From contig NC_079876.1 of assembly GCF_029227915.1 (NCBI RefSeq), forward strand, positions 21,144,001-21,208,000: a stretch of 64,000 nt of DNA, in the 5' to 3' direction. The notes beneath the pieces were generated by a model. The model saw only the letters and a program-made list of their open reading frames with translations, was not told where the DNA came from and did no database searches. The translations under genes and the position numbers were made by a program. Positions 1 to 11,067 of this stretch are shown here, piece after piece. The first letter of the stretch is position 1, and each line of letters starts with the position of its first letter. This stretch comes from Hydractinia symbiolongicarpus (lineage: Eukaryota; Cnidaria; Hydrozoa; Anthoathecata; Hydractiniidae).

Positions 1-911
1 TCCTTCAATAATTCATTCGATCAATCATTCATTTGTTCATTCATTCATTTATTCAATCATTTATTTGTTCATTCATCCATTTATTCATTCATTTATTCAT
101 TTATTTCATTAATTCATTCATTCATTCATTCATTCATTCATTCATTTATTCATTAAATCATTCATTCATTCATTCATTCAATCATTCATTCATTCAATCA
201 TTCATTCATTAAATCATTCATTCATTTATTCATTCATTCATTCATGCATTCGTACATTCATCCATTCATTCATTCAATCATTCATTTATTTATTCCTTCA
301 TTAATTCATTCATTCATTCAATCATTCATTTCTTCATTCATTCATTCATCAAATTATTCATTTGTTCTTTCATCCATTCATTCATTTATTCGTTCATTTA
401 TTTATTTATTCAATCATTCGTTCATTGATTTATTTTTTCATTCAATCATTTGTTCATTAATTCATTTGTTCATTTATTCATTCATTCATTCATTCATTCT
501 GTCATTCATTCATTTATCAATTCATTCATTCATTCATTCATTCATTCATTCGTTCATTCATTCATTCATTCATTCATTCAATCATTCATTCATTCTGTCA
601 TTCATTCATTTATTCTTTTATTCATTTATTTATTCCTTCATTAATTCATTCATTCATTCATTCACTCATTTATCCATCCATTCATTCATTCATTCATTCT
701 GTCATTCATTCATTCATTTATTTATTTATTCCTTCATTAATTCATTCATTCATTCAATCATTCATTTGTTCATTCATTCATTCATTCAATCATTCATTTG
801 TTCTATCATCCATTCATTCATTTATTCGTTCATTTATTCATTTATTCAATCATTCGTTCATTGATTTATTTTTTCATTCAATCATTTGTTCATTAATTCA
901 TTTGTTCATTC
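1..911 (-). repeat. Inverted spacer following core 0
   Basis: TTCA-orientation spacer. Read on the - strand it runs away from core 0 and carries landmark e twice (rc near 421-440 and 859-880), landmark f (rc at 243-255) and three GACAGAATG landmarks (rc near 497, 593 and 697). Its order and its stop-free frame most resemble the spacers at 51.4-52.1 and 59.8-60.2 kb, so it belongs to the end subfamily. Confidence 0.85.
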
Positions 912-1400
912 ATTTCCTCTAACATTTAGATACACAAATTCGTGTAGCATATAATACTGAGCCATTACGTTATTCACCAATTTTTTCCTCATTCAATCAA
1001 TTATTAGTTCTTCTATTTATTCCGTCATTTATGCAAACATTCATTTGGTTATTCTATAATTCCTTCATTCAAAAAATCGAATACAAAATTTCACAAAGCA
1101 AATCTTATTCGACCATTAATTTTTCATTAATTTTTTTATCATAAAATTTTTCCCTTGCTTCTTATTTCGTCATTCAATCATTCATTTGATCATTCATCCA
1201 TTTATTTATTCATTCGTTAAAAAATCCATATACAGAAGTTCGTGTGGCAAATTTGAGTCGGCCATAAACACGTTCACTTATTGTTATTTTATTCATTCAT
1301 TTGTTCATTTATTCGTTCAAAATTTCACATACAGAAATTCGTGTAACAAAGTTTTTTCGGGAATCATTAAGTAATTCATTAATTATTACTCACTCCCTCA
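912..1400 (-). repeat. Satellite core, copy 0 (inverted)
   Basis: This is the only core in reverse orientation. All four sub-repeats are present. Private variants on the core strand are GTGAGTAATAAT in place of GTGAGGAATAAT at the 5' end, and GGCTCAGTATT in place of GGCTCAATATT in S4. GAATGAGGAAAA before S4 matches the end subfamily (copies 29, 31 and 33). Confidence 0.93.
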
Positions 1401-1911
1401 TTCATTTCTTCGTTCAGTCATTTATCCATTTATCCATTCATTCATTCATTCATTCATTCATTCATTCACTCATTTATCCATTCATTCATTCATTCATTCA
1501 TTCTGTCATTCATTCATTCATCAATTCATTCATTCATTCATTCATTCATTCATTCATTCACTCAATCATTCATTCATTCTGTCATTCATTCATTAAATCA
1601 TTCATTCATTTATTCAATCATTCATTCAATCATTCATTCTTTTATTCATTCATTCATTTATTCATTCATTCATTCATGCATTCGTACATTCATCCATTCA
1701 GTCATTCATTCATTCATTTATGCATTTATTCATTCCTTCATTATTTCACTCATTTATCCATTCAATCATTCATTCAATCATTCATTCAATCAATCATTCA
1801 ATCATTCATTCAATAATTCAATCATTCAATCATTCAATCATTCAATCATTCATTCAGTCATTTATCAATTAATTCATTCATCAATTCATTGATTCATTTA
1901 TTCATTTTTTC
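1401..1911 (-). repeat. Inverted spacer preceding core 0
   Basis: On the - strand, reading from the junction toward core 0, landmarks b (about 1800-1880), c (near 1741-1760), f (rc at 1675-1687) and GACAGAATG (rc near 1502 and 1577) appear in the usual order. A run of four TCAATCAT steps near 1810-1855 is a local expansion not seen in the right arm. Confidence 0.85.
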
Positions 1912-2215
1912 ATGTGAATGAATGAATGAATTAATGAATAAATGAATAAATGAATAAATGAATTTATGAATTGATGAATGAATTAATTGATAAATGACTG
2001 AATGAATGATTGAATGATTGAATTATTGAATGAATGATTGATTGATTGAATGAATGATTGAATGAATGATTGAATGGATAAATGAGTGAAATAATGAAGG
2101 AATGAATAAATGCATAAATGAATGAATGAATGACTAAATGGATGAATGTACGAATGCATGAATGAATGAATGAATAAATGAATGAATGAATAAAAGAATG
2201 AATGATTTAATGCAT
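1640..2215. other. Head-to-head inversion junction, imperfect palindrome
   Basis: Orientation flips at 1911/1912. The left arm (about 1640-1885) read on the - strand and the right arm (about 1965-2215) read on the + strand carry landmarks b, c and f in the same order with near-identical sequence. They are offset from the centre by about 30 bp, so the centre is not a perfect hairpin. The right side from 1912 matches an uninterrupted copy at 24271 onward (offset 22359), which places the breakpoint to the base on that side. It could be a real inversion or a fold-back assembly or template-switch artefact. Confidence 0.85.
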
Positions 2216-2773
2216 GAATGATTGAATGAATGAATGAATGAATGATTTAATGAATGAATGATTGAATAAATGAATGAATGAATGAATAAATGAATAAGTG
2301 AATGAATAAATGAATGAATGAATGAATTAATGAATAAATGAACAAATGAATTAATGAACAAATGATTGAATGAAAAAATAAATCAATGAACGAATGATTG
2401 AATAAATAAATAAATGAACGAATAAATGAATGAATGGATGAAAGAACAAATGAATGATTTGATGAATGAATGAATGAATGAACAAATGAATGATTGAATG
2501 AATGAATGAATTAATGAAGGAATAAATAAATGAATGATTGAATGAATGAATGGATGAATGTACGAATGCATGAATGAATGAATGAATAAATGAATGAATG
2601 ATTTAATGAATGAATGATTGAATGAATGAATGAATGAATGAATGATTTAATGAATGAATGATTGAATGAATGAATGAATAAAGGAATGAATGAACAAATG
2701 AATTAATGAACAAATGATTGAATGAATAAATAAATCAATGAACGAATGATGTAATAAATGAATAAATGAATGG
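1912..2773 (+). repeat. Spacer, landmarks b-c-d-e-f
   Basis: First + orientation spacer. It is nearly identical to 24271-25130 at a constant offset of 22359: shared rare words are GAATTTATGAATTG at 1960/24319 and TTTAATGCATGAATG at about 2207/24566. It ends in GATGTAATAAATG, which elsewhere (about 23866 and 25110) leads into more TGAA but here runs into a truncated core. Confidence 0.88.
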
Positions 2774-2983
2774 TCATTTATGGTCGAATAAGATTTGCTT
2801 TGTGAAATTTTGTATTCCATTTTTTGAATGAAGGAATTATAGAATAACCAAATGAATGTTTGCATACATGACGAAATAAATAGAAGAACGAATAATTGAT
2901 TGAATGAGTAAAAAATTGGTGAATAACGTAATGGCTCAATATTATATGCTACACGAATTTGTGTATCTAAATGTTACAGGAAA
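2774..2983 (+). repeat. Truncated satellite core, copy 1 (S3-S4 only)
   Basis: The 5' half (S1, S2 and the A-rich linker) is missing. Homology begins at about TATGGTCGAATAAG and continues to the normal end. The end TTACAGGAAATG and GAAGAATTATGTG after it define type T (also copies 13, 23, 27, 28 and 35). TATTCCATTTTTTG replaces TATTCGATTTTTTG. Confidence 0.9.
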
Positions 2984-3044
2984 TGAATGAACAAATGAAT
3001 TAATGAACAAATGATTGAATGAAGAATTATGTGAATGAATGAAT

Positions 3045-3381
3045 GAATAAATGAATAAATGAATAAATGAATAAATGAATAAATGAATAAATGAATAAAT
3101 GAATAAATGAATAAATGAATAAATGAATAAATGAATAAATGAATAAATGAATAAATGAATAAATGAATAAATGAATAAATGAATAAATGAATAAATGAAT
3201 AAATGAATAAATGAATAAATGAATAAATGAATAAATGAATAAATGAATAAATGAATAAATGAATAAATGAATAAATGAATAAATGAATAAATGAATAAAT
3301 GAATAAATGAATAAATGAATAAATGAATAAATGAATAAATGAATAAATGAATAAATGAATAAATGAATAAATGAATAAATA
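3045..3381 (+). repeat. TGAATAAA octamer array a
   Basis: About 42 perfect copies of an 8-bp unit. The left flank is GAAGAATTATGTG plus TGAA; the right flank is AATAAATAATTTGATG. Its antisense translation is the eight-residue cycle F-I-Y-S-F-I-H-L, an expected product of an octamer. Confidence 0.97.
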
Positions 3382-3965
3382 ATTTGATGAATGAATTAAT
3401 TGATAAATGACTGAATGAAGGATTGAATGATTGAATTATTGAATGAATGATTGAATGATTGATTGAATGAATGATTGAACGAATGATTGAATGGATAAAT
3501 GAGTGAAATAATGAAGGAATGAATAAATGCATAAATGAATGAATGAATGACTGAATGGATGAATGTACGAATGCATGAATGAATAAATGAATGAATAAAT
3601 GAATGAATGAATAAAAGAATGAATGATTAAATGAATGAATGAATGAAAGATTTAATGAATGAATAAATGAATGAATGAATGATTTAATGGATGAATGATT
3701 GAATGAATGAATGATTTAATGAATGAATGAATGATTGAATGAATGAATGAATGAATTACTGAACAAATGATTGAATGAATAAATAAATGAATGAACGAAT
3801 GTTTGAATGAATAAATAAATGAAGGAATGAATAAATGAAAGAATGAATGAATGAATGAATGACAGAATGAATGAATGAATGGATGGATAAATGAGTGAAT
3901 GAATGAATGAATGAATTAATGAAGGAATAAATAAATGAATAAAAGAATAAATGAATGAATGACAG

Positions 3966-4055
3966 AATGAATGAATGAATGAATGAATGAATGAATGAAT
4001 GAATGAATGAATGAATGAATGAATGAATGAATGAATGAATGAATGAATGAATGAA
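3966..4055 (+). repeat. Pure TGAA tract
   Basis: About 22 uninterrupted TGAA units between GACAGAATG and GAATTGATAAATG. Confidence 0.95.
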
Positions 4056-4204
4056 TTGATAAATGAATGAATGACAGAATGAATGAATGAATGAATGGAT
4101 GGATAAATGAATGAATGAATGAATGAATGAATGAATGAATGAATGAATGAATGAATGCATGAATGAATGGATAAATGGATAAATGACTGAACGAAGAAAT
4201 GAAT

Positions 4205-4692
4205 GAGGGAGTGAGGAATAATTAATGAATTACTTAATGATTCCCGAAAAAACTTTGTTACACGAATTTCTGTATGTGAAATTTTGAACGAATAAATGAA
4301 CAAATGAATGAATAAAATAACAATAAGTGAACGTGTTTATGGCCGACTCAAATTTGCCACACGAACTTCTGTATTTGGATTTTTTAACGAATGAATAAAT
4401 AAATGGATGAATGAACAAATGAATGATTGAATGACGAAATAAGAAGCAAGGGAAAAATTTTATGATAAAAAAATTAATGAAAAATTAATGGTCGAATAAG
4501 ATTTGCTTTGTGAAATTTTGTATTCGATTTTTTGAATGAAGGAATTATAAAATAACCAAATGAATGTTTGCATAAATGACGGAATAAATAGAAGAACGAA
4601 TAATTGATTGAAGGAGGAAAAAATTGGTGAATAACGTAATGGCTCAATATTATATGCTACACGAATTTGTGTATCTAAATGTTAGAGGAAAT
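4205..4692 (+). repeat. Satellite core, copy 2 (type L, reference copy)
   Basis: Full-length, 488 bp, from GAGGGAGTGAGG to TTAGAGGAAATG. Sub-repeat boxes begin at 4261 (S1), 4360 (S2), 4509 (S3, diverged: TGTGAAATTTTGTAT) and 4660 (S4). S2-S4 also share an upstream AATGGYC..A..ATTTGC-like lead. The rare CTGTATTTGG in S2 is shared only with copy 32 at 58704. A-tracts cluster at 4453-4484. No convincing open frame: the 62-residue antisense frame is only the S1/S2 sub-repeats. Confidence 0.95.
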
Positions 4693-5836
4693 GAATGAAC
4701 AAATGAATTAATGAACAAATGATTGAATGAAGAAATATGTGAATGAATGTATGAATGACTGAATGGATGAATGTACGAATGCATGAATGAATAAATGAAT
4801 GAATAAATGAATGAATGAATAAAAGAATGAATGATTGAATGAATGAGTGAGTGAAAGATTTAATGAATGAATGATTGAATGAATGAATGAATGAATGATT
4901 GATCAAATTAATTATTGAAGGAATAATTAAATAAATAAATGAATGAATGGATAAATGAATAAGTGAATGAATGAATGAATGAATCAATGAATTAATGAAT
5001 AAATGAACAAATGAATTAATAAACAAATGATTGAATGAAAAAATAAATCAATGAACGAATGATTGAATAAATGAATAAATGAACGAATAAATGAATGAAT
5101 GGATGATAGAACAAATGAATGATTGAATGAATGAATGAATGAACAAATGAATGATTGAATGAATGAATGAATTAATGAAGGAATAAATAAATAAATGAAT
5201 GAATGAATGACAGAATGAATGATTGAATGAATGGATGGATAAATGAGTGAATGAATGAATGAATGAATTAATGAAGGAATAAATAAATGAATAAATGAAT
5301 GAATGACAGAATGAATGAATGACAGAATGAATGAATGAATGAATGAATGAACGAATGAATGAATAAATGAATGAATGAATGAATGAATGAATTGATAAAT
5401 GAATGAATGACAGAATGAATGAATGAATGAATAAATGAACAGATGAATTAATGAACAAATGATTGAATGAATAAATAAATGAATGAACGAATGTTTGAAT
5501 GAATAAATAAATGAAGGAATGAATGAATGAAAGAATGAATGAATGAATGAATGAATGACAGAATAAATGAATGAATGAATGAATGGATGGATAAATGAGT
5601 GAATGAATGAATGAATGAATTATTGAAGGAATAAATAAATGAATAAAAGAATAAATGAATGAATCACAGAATGAATGAATGATTCAGTGAATGAATGAAT
5701 GAATGAATGAATGAATGAATGAATGAGTTGATGAATGAATGAATGACAGAATGAATGAATGAATGGATGGATAAATGAGTGAATGAATGAATGAATGAAT
5801 GGATAAATGGATAAATGACTGAACGAAGAAATGAAT
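4693..5836 (+). repeat. End-subfamily spacer with GATTGATCAAATT
   Basis: Landmark b is absent; the spacer goes straight from a to f (near 4776). It carries GAGTGAGTGAAAG (about 4845) and GATTGATCAAATTAATT (about 4899), then e in its GGATGATAGAAC form (about 5100), g near 5455-5515, i with the private GATTCAGTG (about 5681), then j. The first 350 bp are near-identical to those after 51097, 55313 and 59191. Confidence 0.86.
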
Positions 5837-6324
5837 GAGGGAGTGAGGAATAATTAATGAATTACTTAATGATTCCCGAAAAAACTTTGTTACACGAATT
5901 TCTGTATGTGAAATTTTGAATGAATAAATGAACAAATGAATGAATAAAATAACAGTAAATGAACGTGTTTATGGCCGACTCAAATTTGCCACACGAACTT
6001 CTGTATATGGATTTCTTAACGAATGAATAAATAAATGGATGAATGAACAAATGAATGATTGAATGACGAAATAAGAAGCAAGGGAAAAATTTTATGATAA
6101 AAAAATTAATGAAAAATTAATGGTCGAATAAGATTTGCTTTGTGAAATTTTGTATTCGATTTTTTGAATGAAGGAATTATAGAATAACCAAATGAATGTT
6201 TGCATACATGACGGAATAAATAGAAGAACGAATAATTGATTGAATGAGTAAAAAATTGGTGAATAACGTAATGGCTCAATATTATATGCTACACGAATTT
6301 GTGTATCTAAATGTTACAAGAAAT
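5837..6324 (+). repeat. Satellite core, copy 3 (type K)
   Basis: Full-length. Private AACAGTAAATGAACG between S1 and S2; GGCCGACTC in S2. The 3' end TTACAAGAAATG followed by GAATTAAGGAAC is shared only with copy 14 (25691), which marks the 19.8-kb duplication. Confidence 0.94.
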
Positions 6325-7296
6325 GAATGAACAAATGAATTAAGGAACAAATGATTGAATGAAGAAATATGTGAATGAATGAATGAATAAATGAATAAAT
6401 GAATAAATGAATAAATGAATAAATGAATAAATGAATAAATGAATAAATGAATAAATGAATAAATGAATAAATGAATAAATGAATAAATGAATAAATGAAT
6501 AAATTAATAAATGAATAAATGAATAAATGAATAAATGAATAAATGAATAAATGAATAAATGAATAAATGAATAAATGAATAAATGAATAAATGAATAAAT
6601 GAATAAATGAATAAATGAATAAATGAATAAATGAATAAATGAATAAATGAATAAATGAATAAATGAATAAATGAATCAATAATTTGATGAATGAATTAAT
6701 TGATAAATGACTGAATGAAGGATTGAATGATTGAATTATTGAATGAATGATTGAATGATTGATTGAATGAATGATTGAACGAATGATTGAATGGATAAAT
6801 TAGTGAAATAATGAAGGAATGAATAAATGCATAAATGAATGAATGAATGACTGAATGGATGAATGAACGAATGCATGAATGAATAAATGAATGAATAAAT
6901 GAATGAATGAATAAAAGAATGAATGATTAAATGAATGAATGAATGAAAGATTTAATGAATTAATGATTGAATGAATGAATGAATGAATGGATAAATGAAT
7001 AAGTGAATGAATAAATGAATGAATGAATGAATTAATGAATAAATGAACAAATGAATTAATGAACAAATGATTGAATGAAAAAATAAGTCAATGAACGAAT
7101 GATTGAATAAATGAATAAATGAACGAATAAATGAATGAATGGATGATAGAACAAATGAATGATTGAATGAATGAATGAATGAACAAATGAATGATTGAAT
7201 GAATGAATGAATTAATGAAGGAATAAATAAATAAATGAATGAATGAATGACAGAATGAATGAATGAATGAATAAATGACTGAAGGAACGAATGAAT
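6325..7296 (+). repeat. Spacer with octamer array b
   Basis: Octamer array b, then b (AATCAATAATTTG form), c with GGATGAATGAACG in place of GGATGAATGTACG (about 6856), d, and e as AAAATAAGTCAATG (about 7080). It ends in GACTGAAGGAACG, the lead to type B cores. The 26179-27126 spacer has the same private words. Confidence 0.88.
6385..6675 (+). repeat. TGAATAAA octamer array b
   Basis: About 36 copies with one variant unit (TTAATAAA, about 6504). The right flank is AATCAATAATTTGATG. Its duplicate, array d, is shorter by 24 bp (three units). Confidence 0.96.
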
Positions 7297-7782
7297 GAGG
7301 GAGTGAGGAATAATTAATGAATCACTTAATGATTCTTGAAAAAACTTGGTTACACGAATTTCTGTATGTGAAATTTTGAACGAATAAATGAACAAATGAA
7401 TGAATCAAATAACAATAAGTGAACGTGTTTATGGCCGACTCAAATTTGCCACACGAACTTCTGTATATGGATTTTTTAACGAATGAATAAATAAATGGAT
7501 GAATGAACAAATGAATAATTGAATGACGAAATAAGAAGCAAGGGAAAAATTTTATGATAAAAAAATTAACAAAATTAATGGTCGAATAAGATTTACTTTA
7601 TGAAATTTTGTATTCGATTTTTTGAATGAAGGAATTAAAGAATAACCAAATGAATGTTTGCATAAATGACGGAATAAATAGAAGAACGAATAATTGATTG
7701 AAGGAGGAAAAAATTGGTGAATAACGTAATGGCTCAATATTATATGCTACACGAATTTGTGTATCTAAATGTTAGAGGAAAT
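7297..7782 (+). repeat. Satellite core, copy 4 (type B)
   Basis: 486 bp. Type B markers: TTCTTGAAAAAACTTGG in S1, ATCAAATAAC after S1, TTAACAAAATTAATGG (2 bp shorter) in the linker, GATTTACTTTATG in S3 and GAATTAAAG. Shared with copies 13b (22526), 15 (27127), 23 (40534) and 24 (42453). Confidence 0.94.
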
Positions 7783-8618
7783 GAATGAACAAATGAATTA
7801 ATGAACAAATGATTGAATGAAGAAATATGTGAATGAATGAATGAATTAATGAATAAATGAATAAATGAATCAATGAATTGATGAATGAATTAATTGATAA
7901 ATGACTGAATGAATGATTGAATGATTGAATTATTGAATGAATGATTGATTGATTGAATGAATGAATGATTTAATGAATGATTGAATAAATGAATGAATGA
8001 ATGAATGGATAAATAAATAAGTGATAGAATAAATGAATGAATGAATGAATTAATGAATAAATGAATTAATGAACAAATGATTGAATGAAAAAATAAATCA
8101 ATGAACGAATGATTGAATAAATAAATAAATGAACGAATAAATGAATGAATGGATGAAAGAACAAATGAATGATTTGATGAATGAATGAATGAACAAATGA
8201 ATGATTGAATGAATGAATGAATTAATGAAGGAATAAATAAATGAATGATTGAATGAATGAATGGATGAATGTACGAATGCATGAATGAATGATTGAATGA
8301 ATAAATAAATGAAGGAATGAATAAATGAAAGAATAAATGAATAAATGAATGACAGAATGAATGAATGAATGAATGGATGGATAAATGAATGAATGAATGA
8401 ATTAATGAAGGAATAAATAAATGAATAAAAGAATAAATGAATGAATCACAGAATGAATGAATGATTGAGTGAATGAATGAATGAATGAATGAATGAATGA
8501 ATGAATGAGTTGATGAATGAATGAATGACAGAATGAATGAATGAATGAATGGATGGATAAATGAGTGAATGAATGAATGAATGGATAAATGGATAAATGA
8601 CTGAACGAAGAAATGAAT
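7783..8618 (+). repeat. Short-type spacer
   Basis: Landmarks a, b, d (AAGTGATAG), e, f, h, i, j in order, with no octamer array and no g. Private: after b, the sequence goes to ATGATTTAATGAATG (about 7977), shared with 27797. Confidence 0.88.
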
Positions 8619-9106
8619 GAGGGAGTGAGGAATAATTAATGAATAACTTAATGATTCCCGAAAAAACTTTGTTACACGAATTTCTGTATGTGAAATTTTG
8701 AACGAATAAATGAACAAATGAATGAATAAAATAACAATAAGTGAACGTGTTTATGGCTGACTCAAATTTGCCACACGAACTTCTGTATATGGATTTCTTA
8801 ACGAATGAATAAATAAATGGATGAATGAACAAATGAATGATTGAATGACGAAATAAGAAGCAAGGGAAAAATTTTATGATAAAAAAATTAATGAAAAATT
8901 AATGGTCGAATAAGATTTGCTTTGTGAAATTTTGTATTCGATTTTTTGAATGAAGGAATTATAGAATAACCAAATGAATGTTTGCATAAATGACGGAATA
9001 AATAGAAGAACGAATAATTGATTGAAGGAGGAAAAAATTGGTGAATAACGTAATGGCTCAATATTATATGCTACACGAATTTGTGTATCTAAATGTTAGA
9101 GGAAAT
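8619..9106 (+). repeat. Satellite core, copy 5 (type A)
   Basis: Full-length. GGCTGACTC in S2 (T at 8758 where other types have the CpG GGCCGACTC) defines type A. Confidence 0.94.
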
Positions 9107-10579
9107 GAATGAACAAATGAATTAATGAACAAATGATTGAATGAAGAAATATGTGAATGAATGAATGAATTAATGAATAAATGAATCAATGAATTGATGA
9201 ATGAATTAATTGATAAATGACTGAATGAATGATTGAATGATTGAATTATTGAATGAATGATTGATTGATTGAATGAATGATTGAATGAATGATTGAATGG
9301 ATAAATGAGTGAAATAATGAAGGAATGAATAAATGCATAAATGAATGAATGAATGACTGAATGGATGAATGTACGAATGCATGAATGAATAAATGAATAA
9401 AAGAATGAATGATTTAATGAATGAATGATTGAATGAATGAAATGAATGAATGATTTAATGAATGAATGATTGAATGAATGAATGAATGAATGGATAAATG
9501 AATAAGTGAATGAATAAATGAATGAATGAATGAATTAATGAATAAATGAACAAATGAATTAATGAACAAATGATTGAATGAAAAAATAAATCAATGAACG
9601 AATGATTGAATAAATAAATAAATGAACGAATAAATGAATGAATGGATGAAAGAACAAATGAATGATTTGATGAATGAATGAATGAACAAATGAATGATTG
9701 AATGAATGAATGAATTAATGAAGGAATAAATAAATGAATGATTGAATGAATGAATGGATGAATGTACGAATGCATGAATGAATGAATGAATAAATGAATG
9801 AATGATTTAAGGAATTAATGATTGAGTGAATGAATGAATGAATGAATGATTTAATGAATGAATGAATGATTGAATGAATGAATGAATGAATGAATGAATG
9901 AATGAATGAATGAATGAATGAATGAATGAATGAATGAATTACTGAACAAATGATTGAATGAATAAATAAATGAATGAACGAATGTTTGAATGAATAAATA
10001 AATGAAGGAATGAATAAATGAAAGAATGAATGAATAAATGAATGACAGAATGAATGAATGAATGAATGGATGGATAAATGAGTGGATGAATGAATGAATG
10101 AATTAATGAAGGAATAAATAAATAAATAAAAGAATAAATGAATGAATCACAGAATGAATGAATGATTGAGTGAATGAATGAATGAATAAATGAATGAATG
10201 AATGAATGAATTACTGAACAAATGATTGAATGAATAAATAAATGAATGAACGAATGTTTGAATGAATAAATAAATGAAGGAATGAATAAATGAAAGAATA
10301 AATGAATAAATGAATGACAGAATGAATGAATGAATGAATGGATGGATAAATGAATGAATGAATGAATTAATGAAGGAATAAATAAATGAATAAAAGAATA
10401 AATGAATGAATCACAGAATGAATGAATGATTGAGTGAATGAATGAATGAATGAATGAATGAATGAGTTGATGAATGAATGAATGACAGAATGAATGAATG
10501 AATGAATGAATGGATGGATAAATGAGTGAATGAATGAATGAATGGATAAATGGATAAATGACTGAACGAAGAAATGAAT
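9107..10579 (+). repeat. Long-type spacer
   Basis: Landmarks a, b, c, d, e, f, then ATTTAAGGAATTAATG, a pure TGAA tract (to about 9938), g-h-i, a second g-h-i and j. GAGTGGATG at 10081 is private. The doubled g-h-i block is what makes the long unit about 640 bp longer than the short one. Confidence 0.87.
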
Positions 10580-11067
10580 GAGGGAGTGAGGAATAATTAA
10601 TGAATAACTTAATGATTCCCGAAAAAACTTTGTTACACGAATTTCTGTATGTGAAATTTTGAACGAATAAATGAACAAATGAATGAATAAAATAACAATA
10701 AGTGAACGTGTTTATGGCCAACTCAAATTTGCCACACGAACTTCTGTATATGGATTTCTTAAGGAATGAATAAATAAATGGATGAATGAACAAATGAATG
10801 ATTGAATGACGAAATAAGAAGCAAGGGAAAAATTTTATGATAAAAAAATTAATGAAAAATTAATGGTCGAATAAGATTTGCTTTGTGAAATTTTGTATTC
10901 GATTTTCTGAATGAAGGAATTATAGAATAACCAAATGAATGTTTGCATAAATGACGGAATAAATAGAAGAACGAATAATTGATTGAAGGAGGAAAAAATT
11001 GGTGAATAACGTAATGGCTCAATATTATATGCTACACGAATTTGTGTATCTAAATGTTAGAGGAAAT
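10580..11067 (+). repeat. Satellite core, copy 6 (type G)
   Basis: Full-length. GATTTTCTG in S3 and TTCTTAAGG after S2 define type G. GGCCAACTC (A at 10720) is shared only with copy 17 (30370). Confidence 0.94.

Larger units (their letters stand above)
2984..4204 (+). repeat. Spacer with octamer array, landmarks b-c-g-h-j
   Basis: It holds TGAATAAA array a, then landmark b in its AATAAATAATTTG form, c near 3500, f near 3566, g near 3755-3815, and h/j with a long pure TGAA tract (3966-4055). The arrangement is repeated at 63.27-64.0 kb and, in its second half, at 49.8-50.6 and 54.05-54.8 kb. Confidence 0.88.

Noticed and set aside
1640-2215. Terminal hairpin or replication origin at the inversion
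   Set aside because: The arms are imperfect and off-centre by about 30 bp, and nothing else origin-like is nearby. Kept only as an inversion junction.
4230-4418. 62-residue antisense frame recurring in almost every core
   Set aside because: It covers S1 and S2. Its repeated Tyr-x-x-Ser-Cys motif is the ACACGAAYTTCTGTAT box read backwards. It recurs because the DNA recurs; S1 variants and the truncated cores disrupt it freely.
4453-4540. CENP-B box
   Set aside because: The CENP-B box needs TTCG followed by CGGG at set spacing. TTCG occurs in S3 (TATTCGATTTTTTG) but no CGGG follows.
4205-4692. Core as a transposable element
   Set aside because: No terminal inverted repeats, target-site duplications, poly-A tail or coding remnant could be seen. 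Core edges fade into TGAA-like sequence, and its internal structure is tandem.
4612-4704. AGGAGG followed by a short + strand ATG frame in S4
   Set aside because: It resembles a bacterial ribosome site, but AGGAGG is changed to AATGAGG or GAGTAAA in many copies, the frame is about 19 codons, and the context is a eukaryotic-type satellite.
7552-7737. 61-residue antisense frame in type B cores
   Set aside because: It exists only where the linker is 2 bp shorter. No homology or start context supports it.
7890-8717. Long antisense open frames of up to about 285 residues, rich in Phe, Ile, His and Ser
   Set aside because: They are translations of TTCA and TTCATTTA repeats, which cannot contain stops. 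They overlap in several frames, start at arbitrary ATG in the repeat, and have no domain or normal codon usage. I list none as CDS.
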